The notes under the pieces: generated by a model
What the model was told of the DNA's origin: nothing
Database searches by the model: none
What the model saw: only the letters and a program-made list of their open reading frames with translations
Shown here: piece after piece, positions 24,970 to 37,992 of the stretch
Layout of the letters: the number at the start of each line of letters is the position of its first letter
Numbering within the stretch: position 1 is the stretch's first letter
Made by a program: the position numbers and the translations under genes
Source of the DNA: Himantopus leucocephalus
Taxonomy: Eukaryota; Chordata; Aves; Charadriiformes; Recurvirostridae
Direction of reading: 5' to 3'
Length of the DNA stretch: 64,000 bases
Assembly: GCA_003993805.1 (NCBI GenBank)
Contig: RSEF01000005.1
Location: 22,423,429 to 22,487,428 of the forward strand

Positions 24970-25382
24970 CATAGTATCATAGAATCATAGAATGGTTTAG
25001 GTTGGAAAGGACCTTGAAGATCATCTAGTTCCAACCCCCCTGCCATAGGCAGGGACACCTGCCACTAGACCAGGTTGCTCAAAGCCTCATCCAGCCTGGC
25101 CTTAAACACCTCCAGGAATGGAGCTTCCACAACTTCTCTGGGCAACCTGTTACAGTGCCTTACCACCCTCAGAGTGAAAAATTTCTTCCTAATATCTAAT
25201 CTAAATCTACCCTCTTCCAGTGTAAAGCCATTACCCTTTGTCCTATCACTAATCGCTCTTGCAAAAAGTCCCTCCGCAGCTCTCTTGTAGGCCCCCTTTA
25301 GGTACTGGAAGGCCACTATAAGGTCTCCCTGGAGCCTTCTCTTCTCCAGACTGAACAACTCCAACTCTCTCAGCCTGTCATT
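24970..25382 (-). mobile_element. CR1 LINE 3' part, antisense
   Basis: The plus strand begins with ATCATAGAATCATAGAATGG (reverse complement of the CR1 terminal repeat) and continues through GGTTGGAAAGGACCTTGAAG, ATCATCTAGTTCCAACCCCC, GGCAGGGACACCTGCCACTA and TCTCCAGACTGAACAACTCC to TCTCAGCCTGTC. It is colinear with the avian CR1 consensus for about 410 bp and ends abruptly, as expected of 5' truncation. It is the best-preserved CR1 here and hence the youngest. Confidence 0.95.
25065..25364 (-). pseudogene. CR1 reverse-transcriptase C-terminal fragment
   Basis: An open 99-codon frame on the minus strand reads as the CR1 ORF2 tail, with ELFSLEKRRLQGDLI near the start, KGNGFTLEEGRFRLDIRKKF in the middle and EVFKARLDEALSNL near the end. 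Known: this is the conserved stretch after the reverse-transcriptase domain in avian CR1, often mis-annotated as a host gene in bird genomes. Catalytic reverse-transcriptase and endonuclease domains are absent, so it cannot move. The initial Met is incidental. Confidence 0.9.
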
Positions 25383-28300
25383 TCATCCTTCTTCAATTCA
25401 TGAAAAAAAAACCCTTTGCATTTTATAATCTAAAATCCAAAAGATGATATCTCACTAAAAAAAAACTCAAAAAAAAAGACTCCAAAATGGAAATGCTTTA
25501 CTTAATTTAAACTATCAGAAACCATATTCTGTCAGCTGCTGACAAGCCTCTGTAGACACAGTGAGGGAAGGTGAGGAGGGATTAAGCACTGAAAGAAAGT
25601 GAGATGCCAAAAGAAACATACAACTTGTGTGGGGATCGGGGACTCTTTTCTCAGTAATGTGATCATAAATTTTATCCTAAGTGTATATAGTGAGCAGAAA
25701 GTCAAGGATTTAATATTTCTGGCAGTAAGCCAGCAGCATGTTGGGAAGGTTTTATATGAACTCCCCACACACCACTCTGCTGGCGCACCTCAAATTGATC
25801 TACAGATCCCCTTGCTATATCCATTCCACCTCCCTGATGCACAGACCTATTGGCATGTCTCAGAGGAGGCTTATACAACACCTCGCTACTCCAGCCCAAA
25901 AGGTCACCAGCGATTCTGCATACGCACGATAATTCTGAGTTTCTTCTGAAACTCCCTGCAGCCTCTTTTGCTAAAGCACTGCTCCTTCATGCCAACTCCC
26001 AGTAACTTTTTTACTTTTCATCCCTGTTTCTTTCACAGCAGCTAATCCTGTTCCTTTCTTGTCAAAGGAAGAACTTTGGAAACCACTCACCCAAGCTGAA
26101 TTTGAATCAGCAGCCAGCTCTATATCCTATTTAGAGTCACTTGAGCCATTCAGCCTGTGACAACTATTAATCTCACTCTACCTGGAATTTCCATGAATTC
26201 TCTAGCCAAGATGTTAGTCATTGAAATGAACACTGAACGCATATTATATCTTGGAGTACTGAAATGCTAAAGGGATGAAGGCCATATATGCAATTTGCAG
26301 ATCTAAAGGGAATGCTAGCTAATGCGAGTATAAAAGCTGAATAGTATGATATGTTCTGTCAAAGCTGAGCTTCGAAGTTGCCTTGTTACTTTAGGGATGT
26401 ATTCTGAATGTTTCCTTAACCACAGGAATATCATTTACATCAAAGCGCCAGATTCAGACTCTCAAAGACTGCCAAAGGCCTTACCCTGCGGTTAGTTCCA
26501 ATGACTTCAAGAGAGGCATAGATCATGTTTTGGGTTTCTGAACCATGGTGAATTCTACTGTCTGCTCAGTGAAACACAAGATACAGCCTAAAAAGGATGG
26601 GAATTTCCAGTGTAAATAATTTGCAGTCTGTAACATGGTCCTCCCTGTACTAAAGACTAATGTTTTTCATTGGAACCCCACCAGACATCACCCGTTTAGG
26701 CATGGAGACGTGGGAGTAGATGTGCTTCCATCAGTGCTGATTTCTAGGTCATCCAGGTTAAGGTGCAGCCTAATTACGTAGGGGATTGTCTTCCCAATGA
26801 TACCTGGGTCAGAGCAGCTTGGAGTCATCAAAGCCAGCTCCCTGCCTTAGGACATGGTTTCCAGCTGCAGGGTCACTGTGGCAGTTATGTTTATCAAAGC
26901 TGAACAGAGGAGTCTAGGCAGAAATTACAGTATTTGAAGTGAAAGTCCTGCTGAGTGATGTTGTTTTGTTATAAGGAATGTTCAAACTTTTTATTTGGGA
27001 AGTGAAGGAAACCCTTTCTGAGTTCATCTGAGAATAACAATATAAGAAAATAGAAAAGGAGAAAAACACTTGCCATGAGAATGTAAAGATTTTCCAAAAG
27101 AAAAAACATCAGTAATTTTTTTCCCAGTCCACATCCAAGTAAAGGTTTGTTTCAGTATTTTAGCTTGGAAATAGCATATAGTTAAATTATAAAACCATAC
27201 ACCTCCTTTATAATGCTTTCATATGAAGTTTGAATAACAAGCCCATTCTTCCTGCCTTTCTTTGCCAGTAAAGCCTGTCTTTGGCCAACGCATGTCTTAT
27301 TATTATGAAAAAAGCAATTAGCTAATTAGATTGGAGTGCTGATCTCAAGTGTCACTGAGAGGGGAATGGGAAACAAACTTCCTTCTTATGATCAAGCAAT
27401 CTAATTTCCATAAAGGCTGAACACTAAAACTTTAGCAGGAGGTAGGAGAATCTAGCCTCCACATGCTAGCAGTTTTTGCTACCTGGATTTCCATTTTCCA
27501 GTCATCTACTCTTCATTCAGCCTCTTTCAAAATCATTTCTTAGTTCCACGGAGCACTGGTCCCAGAAACATGAATTTTGTTATTCGTCCTCAGGAGATGG
27601 CTCATCTACTTCTTTATGAATCAAACGGTGGAAACAGATTCTGCATGAATCAAACAGGTTCTCAAAGCTTCTTATAATTATACAATAAACATCTGGTGTT
27701 TGCATTTGTGCATGCATGTATATACCAGTATATATAATGTATGTGTACCTGTAACCACAGGAAAGCAATGCCCTTTAATGAACAATATTAGAACAATGCA
27801 AGACTTTTGTCACCTTCCTTATTAGTTGGAGATTTTCCTTTAACTCACCTTTTAAATTGAATCCATTCTTCCAGAGCTAGGTTCACACCGCCAGTGTCTA
27901 CACAGTGCTTAGGTTGTGTTCACAAACTTAATACAATATATAATGATGTGCAAGGTTAAGATTATTTTGTTCACCATGGCAAAGCCACTACTGGGGGATG
28001 CCCCTGGGAATGCAAATGAAAGCTGGAAAGCCTCCTAGAAAAGGAAGGAAAGAGGAATAGTGAAAACACCAAAGAAAGCTGAATAGACTCAACTGAATTA
28101 CCTAAAGTGAAATTTTTGTGTGGTGCAAGTAGCACCCCACAAATTGAGCACAGTATCAGTAATCAGCACACTTGTAGACCTTGCTGAAGTACATCTTTTC
28201 TACCACACAGCTGGTTCTGTGTCAGAAGAAGAATGCCACCTACAGATTTTTAACATCCTTTCAGCCATAGATGTTCTTTCTGGGTTTTCTCAGTCAGATA

Positions 28301-29236
28301 CTGACTGACTGAACCTGGTTATCTTACAAGATCTGATGAAGGTATGCTGCAAGACAGTACTGTTTAAGAAAAAATGTTCTTGATACTGTTACAAATGCTT
28401 CCAAGGTTGTGAGTTTTCCCAAAAGAGAAACTGTCTTTACAGTAACTATTGTAAAAAATCCTGACATGTTAAGGTTTTTATATTGTATCTTATTCCACAG
28501 TATCATTCAATCTCTTTAAAATTCCCCACTTGCCTGCTTGCAATCTATTTTGCAGCCAGCTCTCTGAAAGCACCGTCACTTTCTCTTCTGCCTTTCTCTT
28601 TAAGGTTGCAAGTAACCCCCACTATGAAGGAGGTACATGAAAATTAACCTATGTATGCATCTTTCCGTGATAAAATTGTCAGCAGGCACTACATTAATAC
28701 ACAAGATTTCTCATTTATGTAAAGCAAACACAGAGAGATCAAAGATCCATGCTCATTTCTCCTCACACACCATGCTAATTCAATCAACTCTCTTTTGTTA
28801 ACTGATATTCCATTAAAAAAAAAAAAAGCAATACTGAATTTGATAAAGTGGTGCGGTGTATGTCAAGTGTAGACTGGAAACATACCTTTTGTAAGCTCCA
28901 TCCTAAGACTTGTGAAGTGCTATGCCGTACCACCCCAAAAAAGCAGCACCAATGAATCATACCAGTTCAGAAGGATCCTTACACAATGATGTAATTCTTC
29001 ATCCCAGTGACATTATTGATTACCTTTAAGAAGACGCCTAGCAGGATAAATTACTTGTTGTTATCTGCAAACTAGACTTCTCATATTCTTGTGTCCCAAA
29101 TAAATACTCTTAGATTTGTTGGTTATTTTATGATCAATATACATAGCCTCATAATAGCAGAAAATTAGTTCATCAATAGGAATTGACCAGTGCATAATCC
29201 CAAAATTGCCGTTATGCAGATTAAAAGCAGCTACAT
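25383..29236. other. Unique DNA, no gene seen
   Basis: A-rich runs lie at 25404-25470 just beyond the truncated end of the CR1, and a 13-A run at about 28815. A 116-codon plus frame (25599-25949) overlaps minus frames and has no domain. TA/TG-rich sequence occurs at 27715-27750. Confidence 0.5.
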
Positions 29237-29280
29237 TGTGTGTGTGTGCATGGGTGCGTGGGTGGGTGGGTAGGTGTGTA
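29237..29280 (+). repeat. TG / GGGT simple repeat with G4 pattern
   Basis: Six TG units pass into TGGG units. GGG at 29252, 29260, 29264 and 29268 have loops of 5, 1 and 1 bases, which fits the intrastrand G-quadruplex pattern. It is a microsatellite that is likely to vary in length. Confidence 0.85.
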
Positions 29281-32200
29281 TTGGTTTAAGCAGACTCCCT
29301 CCTGCATGTGCCTGATCGTGAAATTTGAAATTTTCCATTCTAGTGCAGACCAAGTCTAAGATTACTAAATCTGGTAGAACAGAGGAAATCAAAATCTGTT
29401 ATGACACAGACAGAGGCTTTGAAACTACATCATATTTTCTGGATCTCTACTGCACTGAAAACCCAAACATATGACAACGGAATTCTCTTGGGAACTTTCT
29501 CCATTCTTTTAATGTCTGGGTTCCAAAAACACTGCCTTCGCACATCATCAGGATCATCCTTCACACAGAGTGTAGGTGTTGCTATGTGGAGTAGAGGGAG
29601 AGGAAGAGGAAAGAAGGAAAGAAGCAGTTTAAAGAAGAGGAACTCAGTTTCCCAGAGAAGACTGTGAATATTACCTGTGAACCCCTCTGTGCACCACTGG
29701 CTTGGATAATTACCAGTGTGACTGCTTTAGAGTTTTACATGAATATGGCACGTGAATGACAGACAGAGAGCCAAGCCATCCCTAGAAAAGAACATTATTC
29801 AGGCTTTTCCTTTTCATAAGCAATTCATTACATACACCTTTCAATTAGCTATCAACTTTAAACTTCTGCACTCTGTTTTGAACAGAATGAACAATCCTTC
29901 TAACTGTATGAGAAAAACTAGAATACCCTTATTAAATGCAGGATAATCCGAACATTGTGAACATTGTGGACGATTACCACATCTTCCATAAACCATAAAA
30001 CAACCAGAAAAACAATTATTCAACTTAGTCATTCAAGAACCACGAAAAGCAGGATTTAGATCTGAGTTTTTAGGTCCAGTTTGTCTCAGTAATTTTATTC
30101 GCTGAAGCCTATCACAATGGGTCAAGAAACCTTCTGGAAGAAAGGGTTTGAAATATGTCTGGACCTTTTTCGTTCTGCTTGAACACTCTGCACTGGGAGC
30201 CCAGGAACAGATGCCAAGTGTGACCAGGAAAAAAGGAAGCAGAGAAACTTTTAGAACATTTTCAACACTCATAATATATCAGGATGGAGTCCTGGTTGAG
30301 ATTGAGTTGTAAATGAAAGTTTAAGATAGTTCAGCTTTAAACATTAGCAGGCTGGAAAAGAAAGTTCAGGTTGATGCAGGAATTCGTAGGAGTCTCATTT
30401 CAAAGGTTCAAGGGAGGCATCTCATTATGCCCAAATCAGTGTATTACCAGATGAGATCTCTGAAGTAAAACATTCAAAGCACCTAAGGACTTTCTGAAAA
30501 ATGTACCTTTTGTGACCTCAATTTCCAGTTCCCTCTAAATACAGGACTATAATCTAGGAAATGCTTAAATTCAGGAGCAAAGTTAATTATCTGCCATTTT
30601 CTACCCTATTATTTACTACTATGTACATGAAATGTACTGGAAACATTTTTTCAGCAAAAAAAGAGCTTCACTAAATAAAGCCCCACACAGAGGTCATCCT
30701 CCCAACATGGAAACCATTTCAGTGCCAGCTTTGCAAAACCCAGAAGTTGGTTCATTCTGACCGGTCAATCAAGACTCAGAATAATTTATTTTTCTGAAGT
30801 TGTTCAATAATGGAACACCCATCGGCAGAGATACAACTGCTCAAATGGCTCACATCTGAGATGAATGTCCTAACCACCCATGCCATATCCTTGACTCAGT
30901 GTCTAGTCAAATCTTTTCTAGAGTGTGGAATACCTCCAAAAGAAGGAATTATTTTTTCTTTACCTTATTTGAGGACAGTCGCCTAAGAAATTATATTCCT
31001 CTGTTCCCTCACTCTGTGTTGATCCAATTTGATCAACAAGCAAGTGAATTGGTTTTCTTTTCTCGCTGATGCTGACCTGCCTGTTTTTTTCTGAAGCGAG
31101 CAAACCAAGAAGTCAATTATTTGCACAGCCCCATGTGAAGTTTTTCACACCAGGAATAGTGCTCCCATTTCACTGTCTTACTTGTCCTCACAGTTCTTCC
31201 TTTTGGGAACCAGATTATGGCCTCATAAAACTGCAGGATGCTACTGAAATGGCTTAAATACAGTAACTATTAAAACAAGTTGGAACACTAATTGAATTGC
31301 CTCTTCTAAGGGATTTTTCCATTAAGAAAGGTAAAAGGTACAGTCTCCTTCTTATAGCTGTGTCTGCCAATGTATACACAATGTGCTTTTAGCCAAATTC
31401 AGTAGTCCCTCTTTCTGTACCCGTAATTGTTCATCTTGCAATTCATGTTTCTGGGCATGCATGAAAGGTTTTTATGAAGTGCTGAACAGTATCAGTATCC
31501 GTAGTTCTCACTCTCCAAAACTAGGAGTGAACAACAGGTTTCTATTTGCCAAATACTATTCACTATACTGCAATGGGCAGCCACCAGCTGGAGCAACCCC
31601 TGTCAGACCAGACATTGTCACTCCAGCTTTTCCCAGAGCTGATTCGTGTGAGCCCTCAGGGACAACAGGACCAACCAACCTGCAAGGGCACCTGATGGGT
31701 CCAGCCCTGGTCACCAGCTCCCAGATTGCCACTGAGTGCTCTCAGCCCAACGCTATGCAGTGCCCACAAGCCTGAACCAATTCGTGGCTCCTCTGGGTGG
31801 TTCTGAGTATGTCTGTCTCCTCTCCACTGCTCTTGAGAGCCCTCTCTGCAGGAGGAGAAGCCGGTGGAGGACCCCAGAAGCCATTAATCCTTGACATTTA
31901 GGGACAGAGGAGGTGGATTGCCAGGGTTATGTTCTGTCCTTTCTGCATATGTAAATCAAGCTCTGAGCAAGTACTGAGAGTAACTGCATTAAACCACTGA
32001 GAACAATAATGAATTCCCAAAAATAACATTTCTTTTTGCATTGAGGGAAGAGACACGCAAAAAGATAAAAACTGAAGTTAACCGGCAGAATCCTGCAGTA
32101 TCCCCAAAAGCTAAGTAAAATATAGATTTCTGAAAAACAGGAAGGGAAAAGTTAAATGTCTGTACAACCTTGATTCAACCTTCTTCTTCCCGTTCAGCAA

Positions 32201-33379
32201 TTCAGTCATACTGTGCAGGCTTGCACTCGGGCCTTGAACTTACAGAATAGCAGCAACTCCACCAGCCCTACACTCAAAACCAGGAAAGAAATCACACCTG
32301 ACAAATGCTAGAGCCCTTTCACCTCTTTTCACTACCTTTCACATAGATGTATACGATGCCAGCTAACATGAACCTCTCTCTTGCTCATCAGTAAAAGCCA
32401 GGGTAGCTGCAGCAGTAGTGCTTGCAGCAAGGAGATCTCTATGTCCCAGTATTGATATGGAACTGAAATCAAAGTACATGCATTTTTTTTCCTTTGATCA
32501 CAGAAGTGGCTATCAGCAGGACCTCACGTTCCTTCCTAGTAGAGGTCCAGAATTCCCCATAATAAAGCACAGCCTGCCCAGGAGGGTTCAGCTGCGGCAA
32601 GGAGTATGTCTACACCTGGTACAATGAACAGAGATAATTTCTGTTGGCTGTTACTGCCTGCTGCAAGGAAACAAGTTAAAGCTGCCTGGACATATACATT
32701 ACAGCTGTATTTCTGACATTCAAGGGATTGAGATAAAACACTGAACTCTTTTGTTCCTGATTTTCAGAAATTTTACCAAATTCACTGTCCTGAATGGTCT
32801 CAGGATGCCATTGGGTCACCTTAGCACTGTGTAAACAAGCAGTTTTGTCACCAAGGCCCTCAGCAAAAGAACTCTCCTGCTGCTTTCAGCCCGTAAAGCT
32901 TGCTTATTCACCTCATGACTGTTAGAAAACGGAATCCCTTTTCCCTCTGCATGTCTCAGGTACAGATGCAGTCAGTGGCTGTGACTACAACTTGCTATAT
33001 GGGATTGTTTACCACATCAGCGGGTGCTAATATGCAGATGGGAATTAAAGCCCTCATAACCTGACTACTCATTCCCCATTAATCTGTGCTGGTATTTGAG
33101 ATCATGTCTTCATCATTAGGGGTGATTTATGCAATGTTTTTAATTTGAAGGCTTATCATAGAAAGACTGACCAAATCAAATGCATGGTTCTGAGCTTTCT
33201 CTAAATGCCCATTTTGCAGGTATTGACTTTAATTTATAGCAGAATTCTCTCCACTCTTGCTCAAAAACACTTAAATTGTGCACATCATGGACCTCTAACT
33301 GTCTCATCTTATTACTGCCTTTGTTGTCCTACACTCTTCTACCATTTGTTATTTATTTATTGCATCTTGCCAGATGCTA
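29281..33379. other. Unique DNA, no gene seen
   Basis: A 130-codon frame (31383-31775) has no domain, signal peptide or splice framing. A 10-bp tandem duplication (GAACATTGTG twice) lies at 29951-29970. No repeat family was recognised with confidence. Confidence 0.5.
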
Positions 33380-33472
33380 ATAGGCAAACTTTTCAGAACA
33401 AAGACTGTGTCTTCTTGCGTGCCTCTATGTAGCCTACCACAATCGGAGCCTTCAGGTCCTGCTACAGTGCAG
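33380..33472 (+). mobile_element. Ancient amniote SINE/LINE 3'-tail relic
   Basis: The run GGCAAACTTTTCAGAACAAA, GACTGTGTCTTCTTG, GTAGCCTACCACAATCGGAG and CTTCAGGTCCTGCTACAG follows in order the 3' tail shared by several old amniote repeats (AACTCTTTGGGGCAGGGACT, then a GCGCCTAGCACAATGGGG-type block and GGTCCTGG...GCTAC). The match is colinear but very diverged; the exact family cannot be told by eye. Confidence 0.45.
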
Positions 33473-35545
33473 CCAGCAATCTGGAGTGTTTTCAGAAAGG
33501 GGGATCAGACGTCCGACTTTCCTGGCTCCTTGCTGTGTGTCCTGGGGATTGCAGCATGCAGGCTTCCAGTTCGGTTCTATGTTCAGTTGCAACCGAAGTG
33601 GTTTTGGTCCACACCCAAAATGGTTTAAAATTTGGTTCCATAGCCATAAAATAGTCGAGCAGTGTTAACAAGAAAATAGTATTTTAAAAAGGAAAAGCTC
33701 ATGTGACAAATTTCTATGAGGCAAGTCCCTCGTAAGGGATGCCTGTCTTTAGTCGCACTGCTATTCTGAACAAATAATCAGAGATGTTCGATTTTCTTTG
33801 GTCCTGTGTGGGTTCAGCAAAGCCTTCAGGCTAACAGTTCAAGTTCATTCCATTTTCAGAAAAAATAACAGTATCAACCATCTCAGTCTTGAATTCAATG
33901 GGACTGCTTTTGGTGCTCTATCCACTGCACTACAGAGTCACAAAACCTCTTTTGGAGAATACAAAAGAGTAGAACAAATGTAAGAGAAAGATTTTGTGTG
34001 AAACTGTTTCTATTTCAAAAAACTTTGTTTTGTTTCGGTTTTAGTCTCAAAAGCAGATGCACGTAGAGATGGCAATGACTGTTCTGACCAGTGAACTCAC
34101 GCAGTCTGCCTCTGTCACTGCACGCACTTACAACTCTGCACCATGGAGGTCGCCTCTTTCCCTTAGGGAACTGGGAACACACATTGTTTAGAAAGCAATA
34201 GAGAGGAAGCTCCTACCCACAGTGCACTGAAGAATAACGAACGAAATCTCATTAGCCACATCTGTCTTCAGGACAGCTCCAATAGTAGGAGGAGGTTTCA
34301 CACAATATCAGCCTTCTTCATCTGGGTATTGGAGTAAAATCAGCAGGACCATCTCTCCCCTAAGCAAATTCAGATGGCTCAGACAAAACAATTTCTTGTA
34401 CACGTCCCCCTCTATCCCTGCCTGGCACCCCTACCCTGCAGACAAGGACAGAATTAATTTTCTGTTCTCCATTCACAGCAAATAAAGAATACAATGTTCG
34501 CTCTGCATCATTTTCATCTTTCATCTTAATTATCACTGCGAAGACTACAGAAATCATTATCTTTATGATGATGAACGTCCAATTAGCATTTCCCATATAA
34601 ATTTCAGATCATGAAGGAGGCTGTAATGGATAATGCAAATTCCTAATGGTCTTTTTTTTCCTAGCTGAAAAATTGAGGTGCTTAACAAAATGAAATTTAA
34701 TCTGAGCTATTTTGAAACAAGTCAAGAACTTTAATTACTTGACAGGGAGGAGGGGGGAAAGAAGAGACTGAAACTAAATCTTAAAAAGAGGCATGTTTTA
34801 AAAGACCTTGTTTTTCCAGCCCATTACTCAAACTTTCTCCTCCAGACAGCTAAACACTTGTCTGGTTGTGCTCAATAAGTTTTAAACTATTGTGAAAGCT
34901 AGTAGAAGCAATTTCTTTCATTAGTTACACTATTTCGTACATCAAAAAATTAATCCAAGTAAACATTCTGTTGTCTCTAATATAGCATTTTAATTGATTT
35001 GCATCCAACGTACTTATATTCAGAGTGAAATTGCCAATAATTATATCATTGCCATTGTAAGGTAGTAAAAGACACAACACATCCCTGGTGCTGGTCAAGG
35101 TGCAGAGGTGTGTATAGAGATATGCCGTTTGGATTCATTCACCCCAGGTAGTTTTGGTTTTGGGGAAAACTAATTCAGCTGGCAATTTTAGAAGCATCTC
35201 AAGTATTATTTGCACATAGGAGCTGCAATTACAAATGAGTCATGGGATCCATATAGTCTAGTTTGTCATCTCTGATTATAAATGGTAACTGTTTCCTCAA
35301 GCCAGTAAAAAAACCCAGACCTTTGCCCATGTCTTTCTGTCTAAGTCTGTAGATAATTGTAGTAACACAAAGCACAACTATACCCGGACCAAAAAAGAAG
35401 TAGGAAACAGCTGTCTAGTCCTTTTTGCCTTTTTCTCCTCTCTTTCCCTCTTTTTTTTCCAGAAAAATTATACCCCTTCTTCTAGCCAATGTGACCTGCA
35501 AGTAGGTCTTCACACTTTCCAGGAGGCTTACTCTATGGCATGAGT
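33473..35545. other. Unique DNA with an octamer site
   Basis: No gene or repeat family recognised. TAATGCAAAT at 34631-34640 contains a perfect POU octamer core (ATGCAAAT) between two further TAAT motifs. A purine-rich G run (GGGAGGAGGGGGG-like) is at about 34745-34757. Confidence 0.45.
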
Positions 35546-35612
35546 GGACACACACACACAAACACACACATACTCTCTCTCTTCCCCCCTTCCTCTTCTC
35601 CCCCCACTTTCC
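35546..35612. repeat. CA repeat followed by CT/C-rich tract
   Basis: About 12 CA units, interrupted once by an extra A, run into CT units and then C/T-rich DNA. The minus strand is correspondingly purine-rich. A simple-sequence locus. Confidence 0.85.
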
Positions 35613-36164
35613 TATCCTTCACAAATAGGTTCCAGGATACATTTTTCAGGTTCAATATCTTGTTGATGAGATATGCAAGCAGAGATGCTGCATTGGATCT
35701 ATGAAACGCAGGGAAAGAATTTGGCAGCCTTGGGATGATCTCCTTCAGAAAATGACATCATTTCAGTGAGGAGCCACAGTAAAATGTGCCCCTTGGAGGT
35801 AATGCCTTACAGCATAAACTTTCCATTGCATAGCAAAACACTCTGTTAATTACCAAGCAAATTGTTTCTCTAGGAAGGTATTCTCTCCTGAGAAGAAGCT
35901 GTGTGGTTATATATAATGTGACTTTCTTTAGTCTCTTCGACCTTTAACCTACTCAGGACATGAAACAGACCTCTAACTTTGACACTGCCATTTAAGTTTC
36001 ATTAAGTGAATGGTTCTGAGTGACATTTGAGTGTTGTTTTGTTCCTGTATATAGTGTGATACAGATCTAAGTTTAATTTTAGCGTATGCAATAGATGCAT
36101 GACATTGAATTGCAAGAACCTAATAAGCCCTGGCTACTGTAACTTCAGACTGTGTGTTTATTAC

Positions 36165-36440
36165 TCATATAAATGTCTAATCCATTTCTGAATCCTCCTT
36201 TAAGCTTCATCTCAATCATGTCTAATGGTACCAACAATTATTATTCATCTTAAAAAGCATTTCTTCCTCTCTATTTGCATAATAATTCTCACTGTTTTCC
36301 ATTTGGTTTTCTTCATGAGAAAAAAGCAGGGAGGATTATCTGACCGGCTGTCTTCTGCTTTCATTATTTTATAAGATTCTTTTCCTTTTCTTTTCTGTAA
36401 GTGTTGAATATGCCACATGTCTCCTTAGTGAGGAGATCTT
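36165..36440 (-). mobile_element. Ancient CR1/L3-like LINE relic, antisense
   Basis: The plus strand is colinear with the reverse complement of an old CR1/L3 element: AATGTCTAATCCATTTCTGA, ATCCTCCTTTAAGCTTCATC, a degraded 'GTTCCACAGGTT' zone, AAAAAGCATTTCTTCCTCTC, TTTTCTTCATGAGAAAAAAG and a CATTATTTTATAAGATTC block equivalent to 'ATTTTATAGACCTCT'. Substitutions and indels are numerous. It resembles the relic at 22800-23240 and covers a partly overlapping section of the element. Confidence 0.6.
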
Positions 36441-37910
36441 TGTGTTTCTAATATTTTTTTATCCCCTTTTCCCCATGCTTTGTATATGCATTTGGATGTT
36501 GAGAAGTAGAGTCCATCTTTTAGGAGATTATGGTTACCTCCCTCTAGGGTCACGTCTCCACTACACCATAATTACACAGCACAACTGCTTCTTTCCTTCA
36601 GCTTGTGTATTCCTCACAGGAAGGATATCTGTGTTTTGGATGTACATTGACAGGTCTACAAAAGCCTGAACAGCACTTAGGCCAGAATGGTACATATGAT
36701 ATAGTTAACTGAGATCTACAGGAACTAATTGATGGATTGCACATCTTTAAAAATTAGCCATAGGGAATGCAAGCAAAAATAGTGAAGTTCTATGTATCAT
36801 TTTCATTTCTTTTTAGACTGCTTTCTAAGGACACTGTGCAACTTTGCTCTATGCTTTTTTGCCCATTATTCTATTTTAATAAAGTTGACAGAGAAGTAGA
36901 GTTATCAAAGATTTAGGTTTTCCTAAGTTTCATGAAAATAATTAGTGAGGTATCTTAAAGAAACCCTATTAGTGCCATTTGAGAGGGTAAAATTGTACTC
37001 ATTGAACGCCAGGGAATGCATATAGGAAAGATATTATAAATGCCTTAGACACAGGAAGAGAGCCACACAGAAGAAAAACCTTGGCTGAGTAGTGAATTCC
37101 CTGGTGGTGACTTAAGAACTCGTTCCAGTTGAAACTTTGTTCACATTTTTCACATTTCACGCTTTTTCACGTTCATTACATTGTCACTTCACTCCAGTGT
37201 TAAATATAGGTTATAATCGTACTTTGTCTTTAATCACTGAAATGAATTCATTTTCTGAATAAGGCCTCTGTCTCTATAGTAAGACTTTATTAACATAAAC
37301 CAGAAAAACATGCATAGATGGGTATAACAGAAAGGACATATTTGAGATCTACAAACAAGAAAGAATATATAACATCAATTTAGGGTCCGCTTATCAAATA
37401 ATGATGGAAGAGGGCTTTGTAGCTCTATAATTCTAAATGATGTTCTCTTAAAAGTCCATCAGAATATATGGGAAGTTGGGACAGTTTTACTACCCTAGCA
37501 AATAAATAACCATACAGGCAAAGTTCCTGATGGAAAGTGCAGAAGAAAATTGATGGATGGGCAGCTGCAGCACAGTAGCTGATTTTTCGAGCTAAACTCA
37601 TTAAGAAACCTTAATAGTGATTGGCAAGTTCCTTCAAACATAAAGGCAAATAGGTGAACAGAAGTCTGCTTAAGAAGCTGTCATGTCGTTGATTAGGAGT
37701 GAAAGCCATGTCTAATGTATTTTCTAGTAAATCTGCTTGTTGAGTAAACAAATTTAGCTCTTTCACACAGAAAAAAATAAGTATGCTCCAATGAAGGCAG
37801 GTGTTACCTGGAACATACCACATTCTCCGCCTAAGCAGCCCTAGGCACCACCTGTGTGTGAGAGTTTCAAAGTGCTTTGAGTCTACCAAAAAACCCCAAA
37901 AAACTTATGG
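36441..37910. other. Unique DNA, no gene seen
   Basis: No exon or repeat recognised apart from A/T-rich stretches. Frames of 75 and 92 codons (36442-36669 plus, 37611-37889 minus) lack protein features. Confidence 0.5.
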
Positions 37911-37992
37911 ACTGTGCAGCCTAATGCTTAGAGCTAAGAGAAAGAGCTAAGAATCCTTGGGTCTGTTTACATCTCTGTCCCCCCTCTTCTTG
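37911..37992 (+). mobile_element. Possible tRNA-derived SINE head (MIR-like)
   Basis: CAGCCTAATGCTTAGAGCTA, a purine stretch, GAATCCTTGGGTCTG and ACATCTCTGTCC are colinear with the MIR-type head 'GCCTAGTGGTTAGAGC...GAGACCTGGGTTCTATTCCCAGCTCTGCC'. The B-box-like GGGTCTG part is recognisable. The match is short and diverged. Confidence 0.4.

Noticed and set aside
26449..26520. Phrase resembling an old amniote repeat (TCCAATGACTTCAA)
   Set aside because: The similarity is too short to separate from chance by eye.
31383..31775. 130-codon plus-strand frame with a Pro/Thr-rich second half
   Set aside because: No recognisable motif; composition of the second half follows local GC content.
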